This document shows, piece by piece, positions 1-7,422 of a stretch of DNA of 64,000 nt. Location of the stretch: NCBI GenBank assembly GCA_934394585.1, contig CAKRQU010000004.1, positions 1 through 64,000 of the forward strand, written 5' to 3'. A model generated the notes under the pieces. The model saw nothing but the letters and a program-made list of their open reading frames with translations, did not search any database and was not told the DNA's origin. Position 1 is the stretch's first letter. Each line of letters starts with the position of its first letter. The position numbers were made by a program, and so were the translations under genes. The stretch is from an uncultured Eubacteriales bacterium. Lineage in GTDB: Bacteria; Bacillota; Clostridia; Oscillospirales; CAG-272.

Positions 1-11
1 TGGATTTTCAT
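1..11 (-). CDS. Start of a gene that runs off the left edge
   Basis: Only the first codons are present. On the minus strand an ATG at 11-9 (Met-Lys-Ile...) is preceded by an AGGAGG Shine-Dalgarno sequence seven bases upstream, as good a ribosome site as any in the window. The same-strand cyclase gene lies upstream and ends in a hairpin terminator at 58-86, so this would be the next gene in line. Nothing can be said about its product; the call rests on the start site alone. Confidence 0.45.
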
Positions 12-57
12 TTTGGACCTCCTAATAAGTTTATATCCTTTCTTTCCGCAAAAATAA

Positions 58-86
58 GCCAAACGCTCGGCTGAGTAGCGTTTGTC
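58..86 (-). terminator. Terminator after the cyclase gene
   Basis: A 10-bp stem (GCCAAACGCT / AGCGTTTGTC, one mismatch) is followed on the minus strand by TTATTTTTGC. It sits 33 bases after the cyclase stop codon. Nearly the same hairpin follows the next gene upstream (1215-1245), so it is part of a duplicated arrangement. Confidence 0.7.
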
Positions 87-118
87 TATGTATAGGGTTC
101 GGTTGGACAAACTGGAAT

Positions 119-718
119 TTATCTCTCGTCAGCAATCAGTACAGCTCTGCATGGCGAGCCATCCGCACCGGATAGATTTAGTGGGGCAGCATTCAAGAAA
201 TAAGCACCTTCCGAAACTTCTGCTAAACGGATACCTTCAAGCAATACGACATCGGCTCTTAGCAGGATGAGATGAACTTCCATCGGAGCAGCTTCAGGTC
301 CGACGGTCTGGGATTCGTTACCGAGAAGTAAGATTCCCGAATCGGCAAATACTTTAGCGGCTTGTGCAGAAATCTCTGCCTCTCCCTTAATAAGAATTCT
401 CTTTGCTGCTTCTGTGTTCTGTTTTCTCGCTTTTTCAAGTATCTCTGCGGCGGCACTGTCGGAAACGATTCCATGATATTCTGCAACATAAGCCATTCCC
501 ACGAATGTATCTAAGTCTATGGAATCGACCGTTTTTCCGTCTTTGATAAAATGAAACGGCGCGTCGATATGTGTGCCGTTGTGAGCACACAAACTGAAAG
601 CCGTCAGGTTATACAAACTGCCTTTTTGCATTGAACAAAGCAATTTCTTTTCCGGAACCGGATCGCCGGCATATACCTGACAGCCGAAGACTTCTTGAGA
701 AATATCATAGATTTTCAT
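119..718 (-). CDS. Cyclase family protein (kynurenine-formamidase-like)
   Basis: A 199-residue protein of the metal-dependent cyclase/formamidase superfamily (KynB-like). The signature HxxxHxDxP is present as HNGTHIDAP near residues 48-56 and would bind the catalytic divalent metal; members hydrolyse amide or ester bonds, but the substrate cannot be told. The start at 718 is chosen because CCGGAGG lies just upstream; a longer reading extends into a repeat and is rejected. It has its own promoter (759-787) and terminator (58-86), so it is a single-gene unit. Third-position base choice looks less biased toward the CGC/GCG/ATA codons common elsewhere, consistent with acquisition, though I did not count codons. 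Confidence 0.85.
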   Translation of the reverse strand: MKIYDISQEVFGCQVYAGDPVPEKKLLCSMQKGSLYNLTAFSLCAHNGTHIDAPFHFIKDGKTVDSIDLDTFVGMAYVAEYHGIVSDSAAAEILEKARKQNTEAAKRILIKGEAEISAQAAKVFADSGILLLGNESQTVGPEAAPMEVHLILLRADVVLLEGIRLAEVSEGAYFLNAAPLNLSGADGSPCRAVLIADER

Positions 719-758
719 TTCATATTTTCCTCCGGAAAAACCGATTTGTCGATATCTT

Positions 759-787
759 ATTATACCATAAATCTTCCCATTTTTCAA
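759..787 (-). promoter_or_regulatory. Promoter of the cyclase gene
   Basis: TTGAAA at 787-782 and TATAAT at 764-759 on the minus strand with a 17-base spacer. It lies inside the 271-bp repeat; the other repeat copy has the matching promoter at 1978-2006. Confidence 0.75.
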
Positions 788-951
788 CCTCTGCCACACA
801 ATCAACTTGAAAAGCAACACCGCCGAGCGAGAAATGCTCTCAATAAAATGATAACAATCAGATTTTTCGCTTTCGTGAGTCCGAGTCCGGACACAGCATC
901 GAAAAGGGCAAAAGGGATTTATGAAACTCCGAAAAAATGCAGGGGCGAAAA

Positions 952-981
952 AACGGGAGAAATCTCTCGAAATCTCCCGTT
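952..981 (-). terminator. Terminator hairpin inside repeat copy 1
   Basis: Perfect 9-bp stem AACGGGAGA / TCTCCCGTT, followed on the minus strand by a T run. The same hairpin sits behind tRNA-Gln in copy 2. T-rich sequence also follows on the plus strand, so it may work both ways. Confidence 0.7.
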
Positions 982-1002
982 TTCTCGTTTTTTCTCGTCC
1001 GG

Positions 1003-1046
1003 ATCTAAATTGACTTGTCATCATGTGTCTACAGGTCAATTTAGAT
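1003..1046. repeat. 12-bp perfect inverted repeat at the edge of repeat copy 1
   Basis: ATCTAAATTGAC at 1003-1014 is inverted as GTCAATTTAGAT at 1035-1046, with a 20-base loop. Ten bases of the same arm recur at 1064-1073. The left arm belongs to the 271-bp repeat and is also found next to tRNA-Gln; the right arm is found only here. The rest of 1047-1200 shows nothing I can identify. Confidence 0.6.
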
Positions 1047-1214
1047 GCCGAATTTGTGTTATCCAATTTAGATGTAGCACGAAAGTACACTTCTCCCTTG
1101 GTGAAGCAGGGGCTTGCAAGTGACCGCGATCTTCCGGGCTTGCAGAGCCATGCTTGTAAACGGGCTTATGTATACCAAGTTTCTTAGCGTTCATCCTTCC
1201 TTTCCATAAAAATA

Positions 1215-1245
1215 AGCCAAACGCTCGGTCCCGCAGCGTTTGGCT
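1215..1245 (-). terminator. Terminator after the XRE regulator gene
   Basis: Perfect 11-bp stem AGCCAAACGCT / AGCGTTTGGCT, followed on the minus strand by TATTTTTAT, 24 bases after the gene. Near-identical to the hairpin at 58-86. Confidence 0.75.
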
Positions 1246-1268
1246 ATGTAAGGGGCGGCAAACGGGGA

Positions 1269-1808
1269 TTATTTTTTATCCTCCGCCTCATTGTCGGATT
1301 TCTGATATGCGTGGTTCTCCACATATACCATCATACGGTTATACAGTACCACATAGAAAAGTATAGCAAGCATACTGCCTATTGCACCCAAAAGCGCATA
1401 AGAGTCGCTGCCTCGTAATTTCAGCGCTGTCCATATTATAATGCCTATCCACGCCACAACGCACAGGACGATAGTTGAAATATGTTCGTGCAGCCATTTC
1501 TTCTTGAAAAATGCTATCTTTTCTTTCAGCGTAAAGGTGCTGTTGTTCAGCGCCGTAACGAGATTATTGTCGGCGGCTTTCTTAAAGTCCTCCGCCAAAA
1601 GCCGTTCGCCGCTGATAAGCTCGTTAATACTCACACCGAATTCCTTTGACAATAGCGACAGCATTTCAACATCGGGCATATAGTTGCCGTTCTCCCAACG
1701 GGAAATGGTTTTGTTGGTCACGCCAAGCTTTTCTCCGAGCTGCTCCTGCGTCAAGCATTTCTCTTTCCGCAGAGCAGCTATAAATTTTCCTATCTTAATT
1801 TGATCCAT
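1269..1808 (-). CDS. XRE-family transcriptional regulator with membrane tail
   Basis: A 179-residue protein with an N-terminal HTH_3 domain (about residues 5-60; the LTQEQLGEKLGVTNKTISRW stretch is the recognition region) and two hydrophobic segments in the C-terminal half (about 115-135 and 140-160). It probably binds DNA as a dimer while tethered to the membrane; its targets are unknown. The start at 1808 follows CGGAGG; a longer reading has no ribosome site. It is driven by the promoter at 1978-2006 and ends at its own terminator. This domain plan is common in Clostridia regulators that respond to envelope or metabolite signals, but that link is inference. Confidence 0.85.
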   Translation of the reverse strand: MDQIKIGKFIAALRKEKCLTQEQLGEKLGVTNKTISRWENGNYMPDVEMLSLLSKEFGVSINELISGERLLAEDFKKAADNNLVTALNNSTFTLKEKIAFFKKKWLHEHISTIVLCVVAWIGIIIWTALKLRGSDSYALLGAIGSMLAILFYVVLYNRMMVYVENHAYQKSDNEAEDKK

Positions 1809-1977
1809 TTTTATGTACCTCCGAAGAAAAGTATAGCACGGTTTTCGTAAAAATTCTTCCCCACAAACAGCGAATATGTTCCCCACAATCAGCAAAATAC
1901 ATTTTTTTCTGTGTATGGTGGCACATCGACATAATCAATGCTAAGTGCCACTTACAATTCCGATTTGCTGATATCAT

Positions 1978-2006
1978 ATTATATCATAAACCCTCGCGTT
2001 TTTCAA
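1978..2006 (-). promoter_or_regulatory. Promoter of the XRE regulator gene
   Basis: TTGAAA at 2006-2001, 17-base spacer, TATAAT at 1983-1978 on the minus strand, inside repeat copy 2. The long leader between it and the gene (about 165 bases) shows no structure I recognise. Confidence 0.7.
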
Positions 2007-2170
2007 TCTCAATCGCGCAAGAAACTTTGAAATGAACACCGCTGAGCGAGGAATGCTCTCAACAAACTGATAACAAACAGATTTTTCGCTTTCGTGAGTC
2101 CAAGTCCGGACACAGCATCGAAAAGGGCAAAAGGGATCTATGAAACTCCGAAAAAATGCAGGGGCGAAAA

Positions 2171-2200
2171 AACGGGAGAAATCTCTCGAAATCTCCCGTT
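2171..2200 (-). terminator. Terminator of tRNA-Gln
   Basis: Perfect 9-bp stem AACGGGAGA / TCTCCCGTT followed on the minus strand by TTTTCG, 43 bases after the tRNA 3' end. It is identical to the hairpin in repeat copy 1. Confidence 0.7.
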
Positions 2201-2242
2201 TTCTCGTTTTTCCTCGCGCGGATCTAAATTGACTTGTCATCA

Positions 2243-2318
2243 TGGCTGGGATGGCCGGATTCGGACCGGCGGAATGCCAGAGTCAAAGTCTGGTGCCTTA
2301 CCGCTTGGCTACATCCCA
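2243..2318 (-). tRNA. tRNA-Gln (anticodon TTG)
   Basis: A 76-base cloverleaf with encoded CCA. Acceptor stem TGGGATG / CATCCCA, anticodon arm CCAGA-CTTTGAC-TCTGG with TTG at positions 34-36, and a T arm with GTCCGAATC. It reads CAA and, by wobble, CAG. A promoter lies at 2333-2362 and a terminator at 2171-2200, so it is transcribed alone. Confidence 0.95.
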
Positions 2319-2332
2319 ATATTTGCCCGTTA

Positions 2333-2362
2333 AGTATATCATAAAATACTCCGTATTGTCAA
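2333..2362 (-). promoter_or_regulatory. Promoter of tRNA-Gln
   Basis: TTGACA at 2362-2357 and TATACT at 2338-2333 on the minus strand, 18-base spacer. The -35 box forms a palindrome with a plus-strand TTGACAA (2356-2374). The plus half could be a -35 for feoA, but no -10 sits at proper spacing, so no feoA promoter is called. The rest of 2375-2520 is AT-rich with nothing else recognisable. Confidence 0.75.
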
Positions 2363-2533
2363 GCATTTTGACAAAAGAGAAAAATATTTTTCGTTTCCGC
2401 ATTATATAAAAAAGCAAAATCATACGGGCGAAAAAATGATATTTATATCCCGCAAAACGTAAAAACCGCGCTTTATTAAAACAGAACGACATACATCGCA
2501 TCGCATATATTATCATGGGAGGCAAATATTGAA

Positions 2534-2815
2534 ATGATAAAGAAACAAAAAACAAAATCAAACAGCCTCGTATCACTCGGCATCGGTGAAACTGGCGAAA
2601 TATACGATATAAAAGCGAGCGGCAGTTTTCTGCGCCGTCTGATGGATCTGGGTTTTATACGCGGAGCGGAAATAGAAAAATCGGGCGCAAGTCCGCTCGG
2701 AGATCCGTGCGCATATAAAATTCTCGATGCCGTAATAGCACTGCGCGCATCCGATGCCGCAAAAATAATACTTACGGAGGAAAGAAATGGGACTGACAAA
2801 ACGTTCCACGGGTAA
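2534..2815 (+). CDS. feoA: FeoA, ferrous iron transport protein A
   Basis: A 93-residue SH3-like protein. The FeoA core is seen at GETGEIYDIKASGSFLRRLMDLGFIRGAEIE (about residues 16-46). FeoA is a small cytoplasmic partner needed for FeoB-driven Fe(II) uptake. The start at 2534 follows GGGAGG; its 3' end overlaps feoB by 29 bases, a sign of translational coupling. Oxygen-free habitats favour Fe(II), fitting an anaerobe. I did not find a clear Fur box upstream. Confidence 0.92.
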   Translation: MIKKQKTKSNSLVSLGIGETGEIYDIKASGSFLRRLMDLGFIRGAEIEKSGASPLGDPCAYKILDAVIALRASDAAKIILTEERNGTDKTFHG

Positions 2816-4859
2816 AAAAATATCCGATAAAATAAATCTTTCGGGAAATACCGTCGCCCTCGCGGGAAATCCCAATGTAGGCAAAAGCACGGTTTTCAAT
2901 TACCTCACGGGTTTAAATCAGCATACGGGAAACTGGACGGGAAAAACCGTTGGACTCGCCGCGGGATATTGCCGCGAAGCGGATATCACATTTGTGGATC
3001 TGCCGGGATGTTATTCCCTTTTCGCAAATTCCGAAGAGGAAGAAGCGGCACGGGATTTTCTCTGTTTCGGCAATGCGAAAGCCGTGGCGATGGTATGCGA
3101 TGCCACGCGCCTGCGCCGTAATCTGAATCTGCTTTTTCAGATATGCGAAATAACCCCGCATGTAATGCTGATAGTAAATCTGCTGGACGAAGCGAAAGCA
3201 AACGGCATTTTTATCGATATACAGAAGCTGGAAAATATTCTCGGCATACCTGTGGTGGGTACGAGCGCGGGAAAAGGCGAAGGACTGGAAAAAATATGCC
3301 CCAAAGTAAACGAAGCCATGCAGAACAATGCGATAAAAAGCATTCCCGTGTATGATGAAAAAACAGAAAACGCAATAAAAAACATTCTGCCGGCAATAGA
3401 TGCGCCCGATGGCAAAGAACGTTTTTTTGCGCTGAAAATAATATCGGGCGAGGCGGATTTTCTTTTGTCGCATGACGGATATGAAATAAAAAATCCCGAT
3501 ATCGTAAAAGCGGAAATGCAGGTGCTTTCATCATGCGGCTATGACAAAAACAAAATAAACGAAATAATCGTATGCAAAATATCCGAAAAAGCCGCGCAGA
3601 TAAGCGCCGCAGTGACGCAAAGAAAAGGCAAAGCAAGCGCCGCTTCCGTGCGTGCCGACAGATTTCTGTGCGGCAGATTTACGGGATTTCTCGCGATGGG
3701 GCTTTTGCTCGCGCTGATTTTCTGGATAACCATAGTCGGGGCAAATTATCCCTCGGCATGGCTTTCCGCTCTTTTTTCAAAAGCGGAAATATTACTGCGG
3801 CGCGGACTTTCCGCCGTAAATGCCGCGGATTGGCTTCAGAGTATGCTTATCTCGGGAGTATACGGTACTCTCGCGCGTATCGTCGCCGTAATGTTGCCTC
3901 CCATGGCAATATTTTTCCCGCTTTTCACCCTGCTTGAAGATATCGGTTATCTGCCGCGCATAGCCTATAATCTGGACAGATGTTTTGCCGCCTGCGGTTC
4001 CTGCGGAAAGCAATCGCTCACCATGTGCATGGGGCTGGGCTGTAATGCCGCAGGCGTTATCGGCACGCGGATAATAGATTCCGAAAAAGAACGCGTCATT
4101 GCCATGCTGACAAACGCCTTCATGCCCTGCAACGGGCGTTTCCCCATGTTGGTGACGATAATAACGGTATTTTTCTCTGCGGGAACAGGGCTTGATTCCG
4201 CTTTGTGTGCGCTTATTCTCGCCGCGATAATACTTGTCGGAATAATATTTACATTTCTCGCCTCGAAATTTCTTTCCGCGGTCGTATTCAAAAATAAAAA
4301 TTCATCATTTATTCTCGAAATGCCGCCATACAGAAAGCCCGATATACCGCGCGTGATCATGCGTTCCATGCTGGACAGAACGATATTTGTGCTCGGCAGA
4401 GCCGTAATGATAGCTATACCCGCGGGTCTTCTTATATGGATTCTTTCAAATATAAATGCGGGCGGCGCCTCCCTGCTTTCTCATTTCTGTTCATTTCTCG
4501 ATCCTGTGGGAAAATTCATGGGGCTGGACGGAATTATTCTCGCAGGCTTTATACTCGGTCTGCCCGCAAATGAAATCGCCCTGCCGATAATACTCATGGC
4601 ATATACGTCGGGAAACGTACTTTCCGAGGCGGGAGCGGCGGCGGAAGTCGGAGCGGTACTGACGGCAAACGGATGGAATACAAAAACAGCCGTATGCTTT
4701 CTGATATTTGCCCTCGCGCATTTTCCATGCTCCACCACATTGCTTTCGGTGAAAAAGGAAACAGGCAGCACCGGAATGATGATCGCGGCGGCTGTGCTTC
4801 CCACGATTTTCGGCTTTGTCGCCTGCGCCGCGGTGAACCTCGTGTGCAGTGTTTTTTAA
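2787..4859 (+). CDS. feoB: FeoB, ferrous iron transporter
   Basis: A 690-residue membrane protein with an N-terminal G domain: G1 GNPNVGKS (about 27-34), G3 DLPG (about 72-75), G4 NLLD. A helical regulatory domain follows, then the membrane part from about residue 300 with two gate-like halves, including the conserved GCNAAGV and GLPANEIALP stretches. It moves Fe(II) across the cytoplasmic membrane. An AAGGAGG-like site precedes the ATG. The gene is coupled to feoA. It ends just before the first copy of the dispersed intergenic element. The length is near the usual 650-750. Confidence 0.95.
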   Translation: MGLTKRSTGKKISDKINLSGNTVALAGNPNVGKSTVFNYLTGLNQHTGNWTGKTVGLAAGYCREADITFVDLPGCYSLFANSEEEEAARDFLCFGNAKAVAMVCDATRLRRNLNLLFQICEITPHVMLIVNLLDEAKANGIFIDIQKLENILGIPVVGTSAGKGEGLEKICPKVNEAMQNNAIKSIPVYDEKTENAIKNILPAIDAPDGKERFFALKIISGEADFLLSHDGYEIKNPDIVKAEMQVLSSCGYDKNKINEIIVCKISEKAAQISAAVTQRKGKASAASVRADRFLCGRFTGFLAMGLLLALIFWITIVGANYPSAWLSALFSKAEILLRRGLSAVNAADWLQSMLISGVYGTLARIVAVMLPPMAIFFPLFTLLEDIGYLPRIAYNLDRCFAACGSCGKQSLTMCMGLGCNAAGVIGTRIIDSEKERVIAMLTNAFMPCNGRFPMLVTIITVFFSAGTGLDSALCALILAAIILVGIIFTFLASKFLSAVVFKNKNSSFILEMPPYRKPDIPRVIMRSMLDRTIFVLGRAVMIAIPAGLLIWILSNINAGGASLLSHFCSFLDPVGKFMGLDGIILAGFILGLPANEIALPIILMAYTSGNVLSEAGAAAEVGAVLTANGWNTKTAVCFLIFALAHFPCSTTLLSVKKETGSTGMMIAAAVLPTIFGFVACAAVNLVCSVF

Positions 4860-4860
4860 G

Positions 4861-5640
4861 CTTTTCTTTCGCAAAGTAGAAGCGTGCGGCGCCTGCCGCC
4901 CGTGCTCTGTTTCTTTTCCCAAAGAAACAAAAAGTTACTTTGTCCCCCGCGATGGGACGGGTGTACTTTTGCGTGACCAAAAGTACCAAAAGTCAAAAAG
5001 AGGAAGGCATTCCTCTTTTGAACACCTTCTGTCGCCTCGCGGCGACTCGTGCAAACATACTGCCCCGACAGTCCGACCTTAGACTAAACCGGAAGCGCGG
5101 TTCAAATCCACGCTTAACACGGGATTTAGCCTGTGCAGATTTAAGCCTTAACCGCCCCAACTTGATGTCCATCAAGCCATGCTCGCAAGGGTGGAGTTTA
5201 GCTTATAGTGGGAAGCATATCAAAAGCCATGGCGGGAGCCAATCCACCCCGTCGAATCTGCTCGCTTTTTGCGGCATACTATGTTCGCACGCGCGGTATG
5301 GCTGATGATGTGATGAGAGATATACTTGAGATTTTTGATTTGCTATCTATAGCACATACTTGCCGTGCATTGCTTTCTGCGGCTAACTCGACGGGGTGCG
5401 AGGTAGTTTGCAAAGGAGGGCGAGGAGCCTTCCTTTGATGACTTTTCCCGCGCTTTTTGTCAGTAAAAAGCGCGACCCCGTCCACGGGCGACCGCAGTCG
5501 CCCGCCCTCTCTTGGCAAAGAGTAACTTTCTTTTGGTACTTTTCTTCATAGAAAAGTACACCTTCGTTTCCTTCGCAAAGGAAAGAAACTTTTTGCGCTT
5601 TTGTGGAAAGCGCGCCCCCTCTTTGCGCTAAAGAAAAAAA
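4861..5640 (+). repeat. Dispersed mosaic intergenic element, copy R1
   Basis: The whole space between feoB and the convergent YitT gene is this element. Its conserved core is 4988-5447, shared with the copies near 13.2, 21.7, 41.1 and 49.6 kb. Left of the core are small inverted repeats, for example GTACTTTTG...CAAAAGTAC; right of it are a GCGC-T-run hairpin, a GGGCGACCGCAGTCGCCC hairpin and several T/A-rich hairpins. Inside the core CACCCCGTCGA (5245-5255) is complementary to TCGACGGGGTG (5388-5398). No plausible gene was found on either strand. Confidence 0.9.
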
Positions 5641-5644
5641 ATAC

Positions 5645-5663
5645 CCGCCCGAAAAACGGGCGG
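5645..5663 (-). terminator. Terminator of the YitT-family gene
   Basis: CCGCCCG / CGGGCGG stem with an A5 loop, followed on the minus strand by TATTTTTTTTC. It lies 13 bases past the stop codon. Confidence 0.85.
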
Positions 5664-5675
5664 ATATTTTCTTCT

Positions 5676-6536
5676 TTATATTTCGCTCATGTTCATAAAA
5701 CCTTTGCCGTAGATTTCATGCGTATTGTTTACTATGATAAAGGCATTTGGGTCGGTTTTCTTTGCGAAAGCGCTCACCTTTGCCGCCTGATACGGTGAAA
5801 GCGCCGTGAGCACTACTGTGCGTTTATCATCCGTGAAAACGCCGCTTCCCGACCATTCCGTAGCGCCGCGATGAATATTTTCCGTGATGAATTTCGATAT
5901 TTCATCCGCATGCGTGGTAACTATCATCAGGCTCTTTTTCTTATTTATCGCATCTATCACCATCTGCACTCCGAATGATTTCATTATCAGTCCGAGCAAT
6001 GAATAAAGTCCCGTTTTCACATCGAAAACGGCGAATGAAGCCACTACTATCAGCAAATCGGCGCAAAGCAGAGCCGCACTGATATCGCTTTTGAAATATT
6101 TGCGGATTATCAGCGCCACTATATCCGTGCCGCCCGTGCTTCCGCCCTTTTTGAAAACGATAGCCGCGCCCGCCGAACCGAGGAAAAAGCTGAAAAAAAG
6201 CTCCAGCATTTTATCATCGGTAAATGGCGCATTCATGGGAAGCACCATGCCGAGCAGCTGCACCGTACCGGCATATATCAGCGTGCAATATACGGTTTTT
6301 ATTCCGAGCGACCTGCCGAGAAATACAAAACCGACGATAAGCGATGCCACATTCAGAAGAGAAATCACCGTGGATGTATCCAGCCCCTTTATCAGCTTGC
6401 CGAGGAGCATACCCAGACCGCTGAAACCGCCCGTGGAAAAATTATTCGGTATTTTGAAAAAATGTACGCCGAGCGCCACCAGCACAGAGCCTGCCGCAAG
6501 TATGATATAATCGAGCGCCGCTTTTCTTTTATTCAT
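5676..6536 (-). CDS. YitT family membrane protein (DUF161-DUF2179)
   Basis: A 286-residue protein with five or six membrane segments over residues 10-195 (the DUF161 part, with the typical IPNNFSTGGFSG stretch near 29-40) and a C-terminal soluble DUF2179 domain (about 205-280) of ferredoxin-like fold. The family is widespread in Firmicutes; its transport substrate is not settled. It is transcribed alone toward feoB and ends at the 5645 hairpin. The short spacer upstream has no promoter I would call with confidence. Confidence 0.85.
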   Translation of the reverse strand: MNKRKAALDYIILAAGSVLVALGVHFFKIPNNFSTGGFSGLGMLLGKLIKGLDTSTVISLLNVASLIVGFVFLGRSLGIKTVYCTLIYAGTVQLLGMVLPMNAPFTDDKMLELFFSFFLGSAGAAIVFKKGGSTGGTDIVALIIRKYFKSDISAALLCADLLIVVASFAVFDVKTGLYSLLGLIMKSFGVQMVIDAINKKKSLMIVTTHADEISKFITENIHRGATEWSGSGVFTDDKRTVVLTALSPYQAAKVSAFAKKTDPNAFIIVNNTHEIYGKGFMNMSEI

Positions 6537-6700
6537 AAAAACCTCGCAAAATCCCGCAAAAAAGCGGAAACATTTTCTTTACATCGACAATTTTACCATA
6601 CCGATATAAAAATGTAAATAGCTTTTCCGTTTTTTACCCGATAAACCGTATTTTTATTTAAAACAAAATGTAAACAAATAAAAATTTTCGTTTTTCTCTC

Positions 6701-6729
6701 TTGATTATTGAGACGAGATATGATATAAT
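6701..6729 (+). promoter_or_regulatory. Promoter of the OLE RNA / oapA unit
   Basis: TTGATT at 6701-6706, 17-base spacer, and TATAAT at 6724-6729 with an extended TG. Transcription should begin near 6736, where the conserved RNA begins. Confidence 0.85.
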
Positions 6730-6735
6730 AAACTG

Positions 6736-7360
6736 GCAATATGAAAATGTTGTGTTTACGGCACAGTATTCTAGTTGAAGCACGTTCTGCCGAAGACGGG
6801 CCTAAAAATCCGTTAAAGGGCACATCGATGAAACTCCTTGTTGCTGCTTTTTACGCCCAGTTTAGGGTGGCTGCTGGGAGGTTAGGACTGCGGGCGGTCT
6901 GTAATGGCATACGGAACCCGACCCGCTTTCCGTGGAGGCTTCTTTTCGTGGTTAAAATGCCGAATACCCTTTCGCGAAGAGACTACGTTTGGAAGATTAA
7001 ACCTATTACGCGGTGCGATTTTACAGACGCTGTGGATAGAGTAGCCTGCCTTGAGTGATTTTGGCGGATAGCGGAATTAACCCCTTTTTTTCTTGGCCGA
7101 GAAAATCAGGTCATTGCCGCTTGAAACCACTAATTGCAAAAGAGACTAGGGGAACGGTAACTTCATTAAGGAAATCTTCTAGACTGTTGTTTTTCAGGTG
7201 TAAAAAGGATTGCAGTGCGGACTAAACGGCAATCAAGTCGCGGAAGCGGAAACGCTCCGACCGTCGCTTTAAAGGGAAACCGCCCTCATCGGCAACGAAG
7301 GGTAGCTTCGGGGGAAAGCCTACTTGACCTATGCCGCAAGGTTTACTTTTTACACCGCCG
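6736..7360 (+). ncRNA. OLE RNA (ornate, large, extremophilic)
   Basis: About 625 bases with no credible gene, a strong promoter directly upstream and oapA directly downstream. OLE RNAs are about 600 nt, are found in extremophilic and anaerobic Firmicutes, and sit next to oapA in a tlyA/argR/recN neighbourhood, as here. The sequence is rich in short complementary blocks; for example GTGTAAAAAG (7198-7207) pairs exactly with CTTTTTACAC (7346-7355), closing a 3' domain. OLE RNA forms a membrane-bound ribonucleoprotein linked to Mg2+ homeostasis, alcohol and cold stress. The 3' end is estimated from that last stem; no terminator separates it from oapA. Identification is by size, position and synteny, not a covariance search. 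Confidence 0.88.
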
Positions 7361-7422
7361 AACTCTTCTTTTTTTATTATTGCATTTATTTTTTATTAAA
7401 TTCATTTTTAAGGAGCTTTTCT

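Larger units (their letters stand above)
755..1025 (-). repeat. 271-bp repeat, copy 1 (terminator plus promoter module)
   Basis: This stretch matches 1974-2244. The part from about 850 to 1025 is nearly identical between copies; the part next to the gene is clearly more diverged. In minus-strand order the repeat holds a terminator hairpin (952-981) followed by the promoter (759-787), so each copy insulates and drives the gene after it. A reading frame across both copies gives similar peptides, but it crosses the terminator stem and its substitutions do not look protein-preserving, so I treat it as non-coding. Confidence 0.85.
1974..2244 (-). repeat. 271-bp repeat, copy 2, abutting tRNA-Gln
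   Basis: Second copy of the repeat at 755-1025. Identity ends at 2244, two bases into the encoded CCA end of tRNA-Gln (2243-2318). In minus-strand order it starts with the terminator for the tRNA (2171-2200) and ends with the regulator promoter. The 3' end of a tRNA gene is a usual landing site for mobile DNA, which makes this junction notable. Confidence 0.85.

Noticed and set aside
119..1090. A 323-codon frame joining the cyclase gene to the 271-bp repeat
   Set aside because: The added N-terminal part is repeat sequence with a promoter and a terminator in it, and the true start at 718 has a strong ribosome site.
1974..2243. An 89-codon frame in repeat copy 2, similar to that in copy 1
   Set aside because: It runs through the tRNA-Gln terminator and its differences between copies do not favour silent changes.
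1..2244. An integron or prophage at tRNA-Gln
   Set aside because: No integrase, attC-like site or phage gene is in view. The duplicated modules are real, but the vehicle cannot be told from this window.
2356..2374. TTGTCAA...TTGACAA palindrome as an iron-repressor operator for feoA
   Set aside because: One half is the -35 box of tRNA-Gln and the pattern does not match a Fur box; I mention it only in the promoter entry.
5279..5518. Open frames inside the dispersed elements with a shared peptide (KSHQRKAPRPPLQTTSHPVE)
   Set aside because: The frame is open in all five copies only across the GC-rich right part and shifts in the variable middle. It crosses hairpin modules and has no ribosome site. 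It looks like a by-product of conserved DNA, and such frames are often wrongly annotated.
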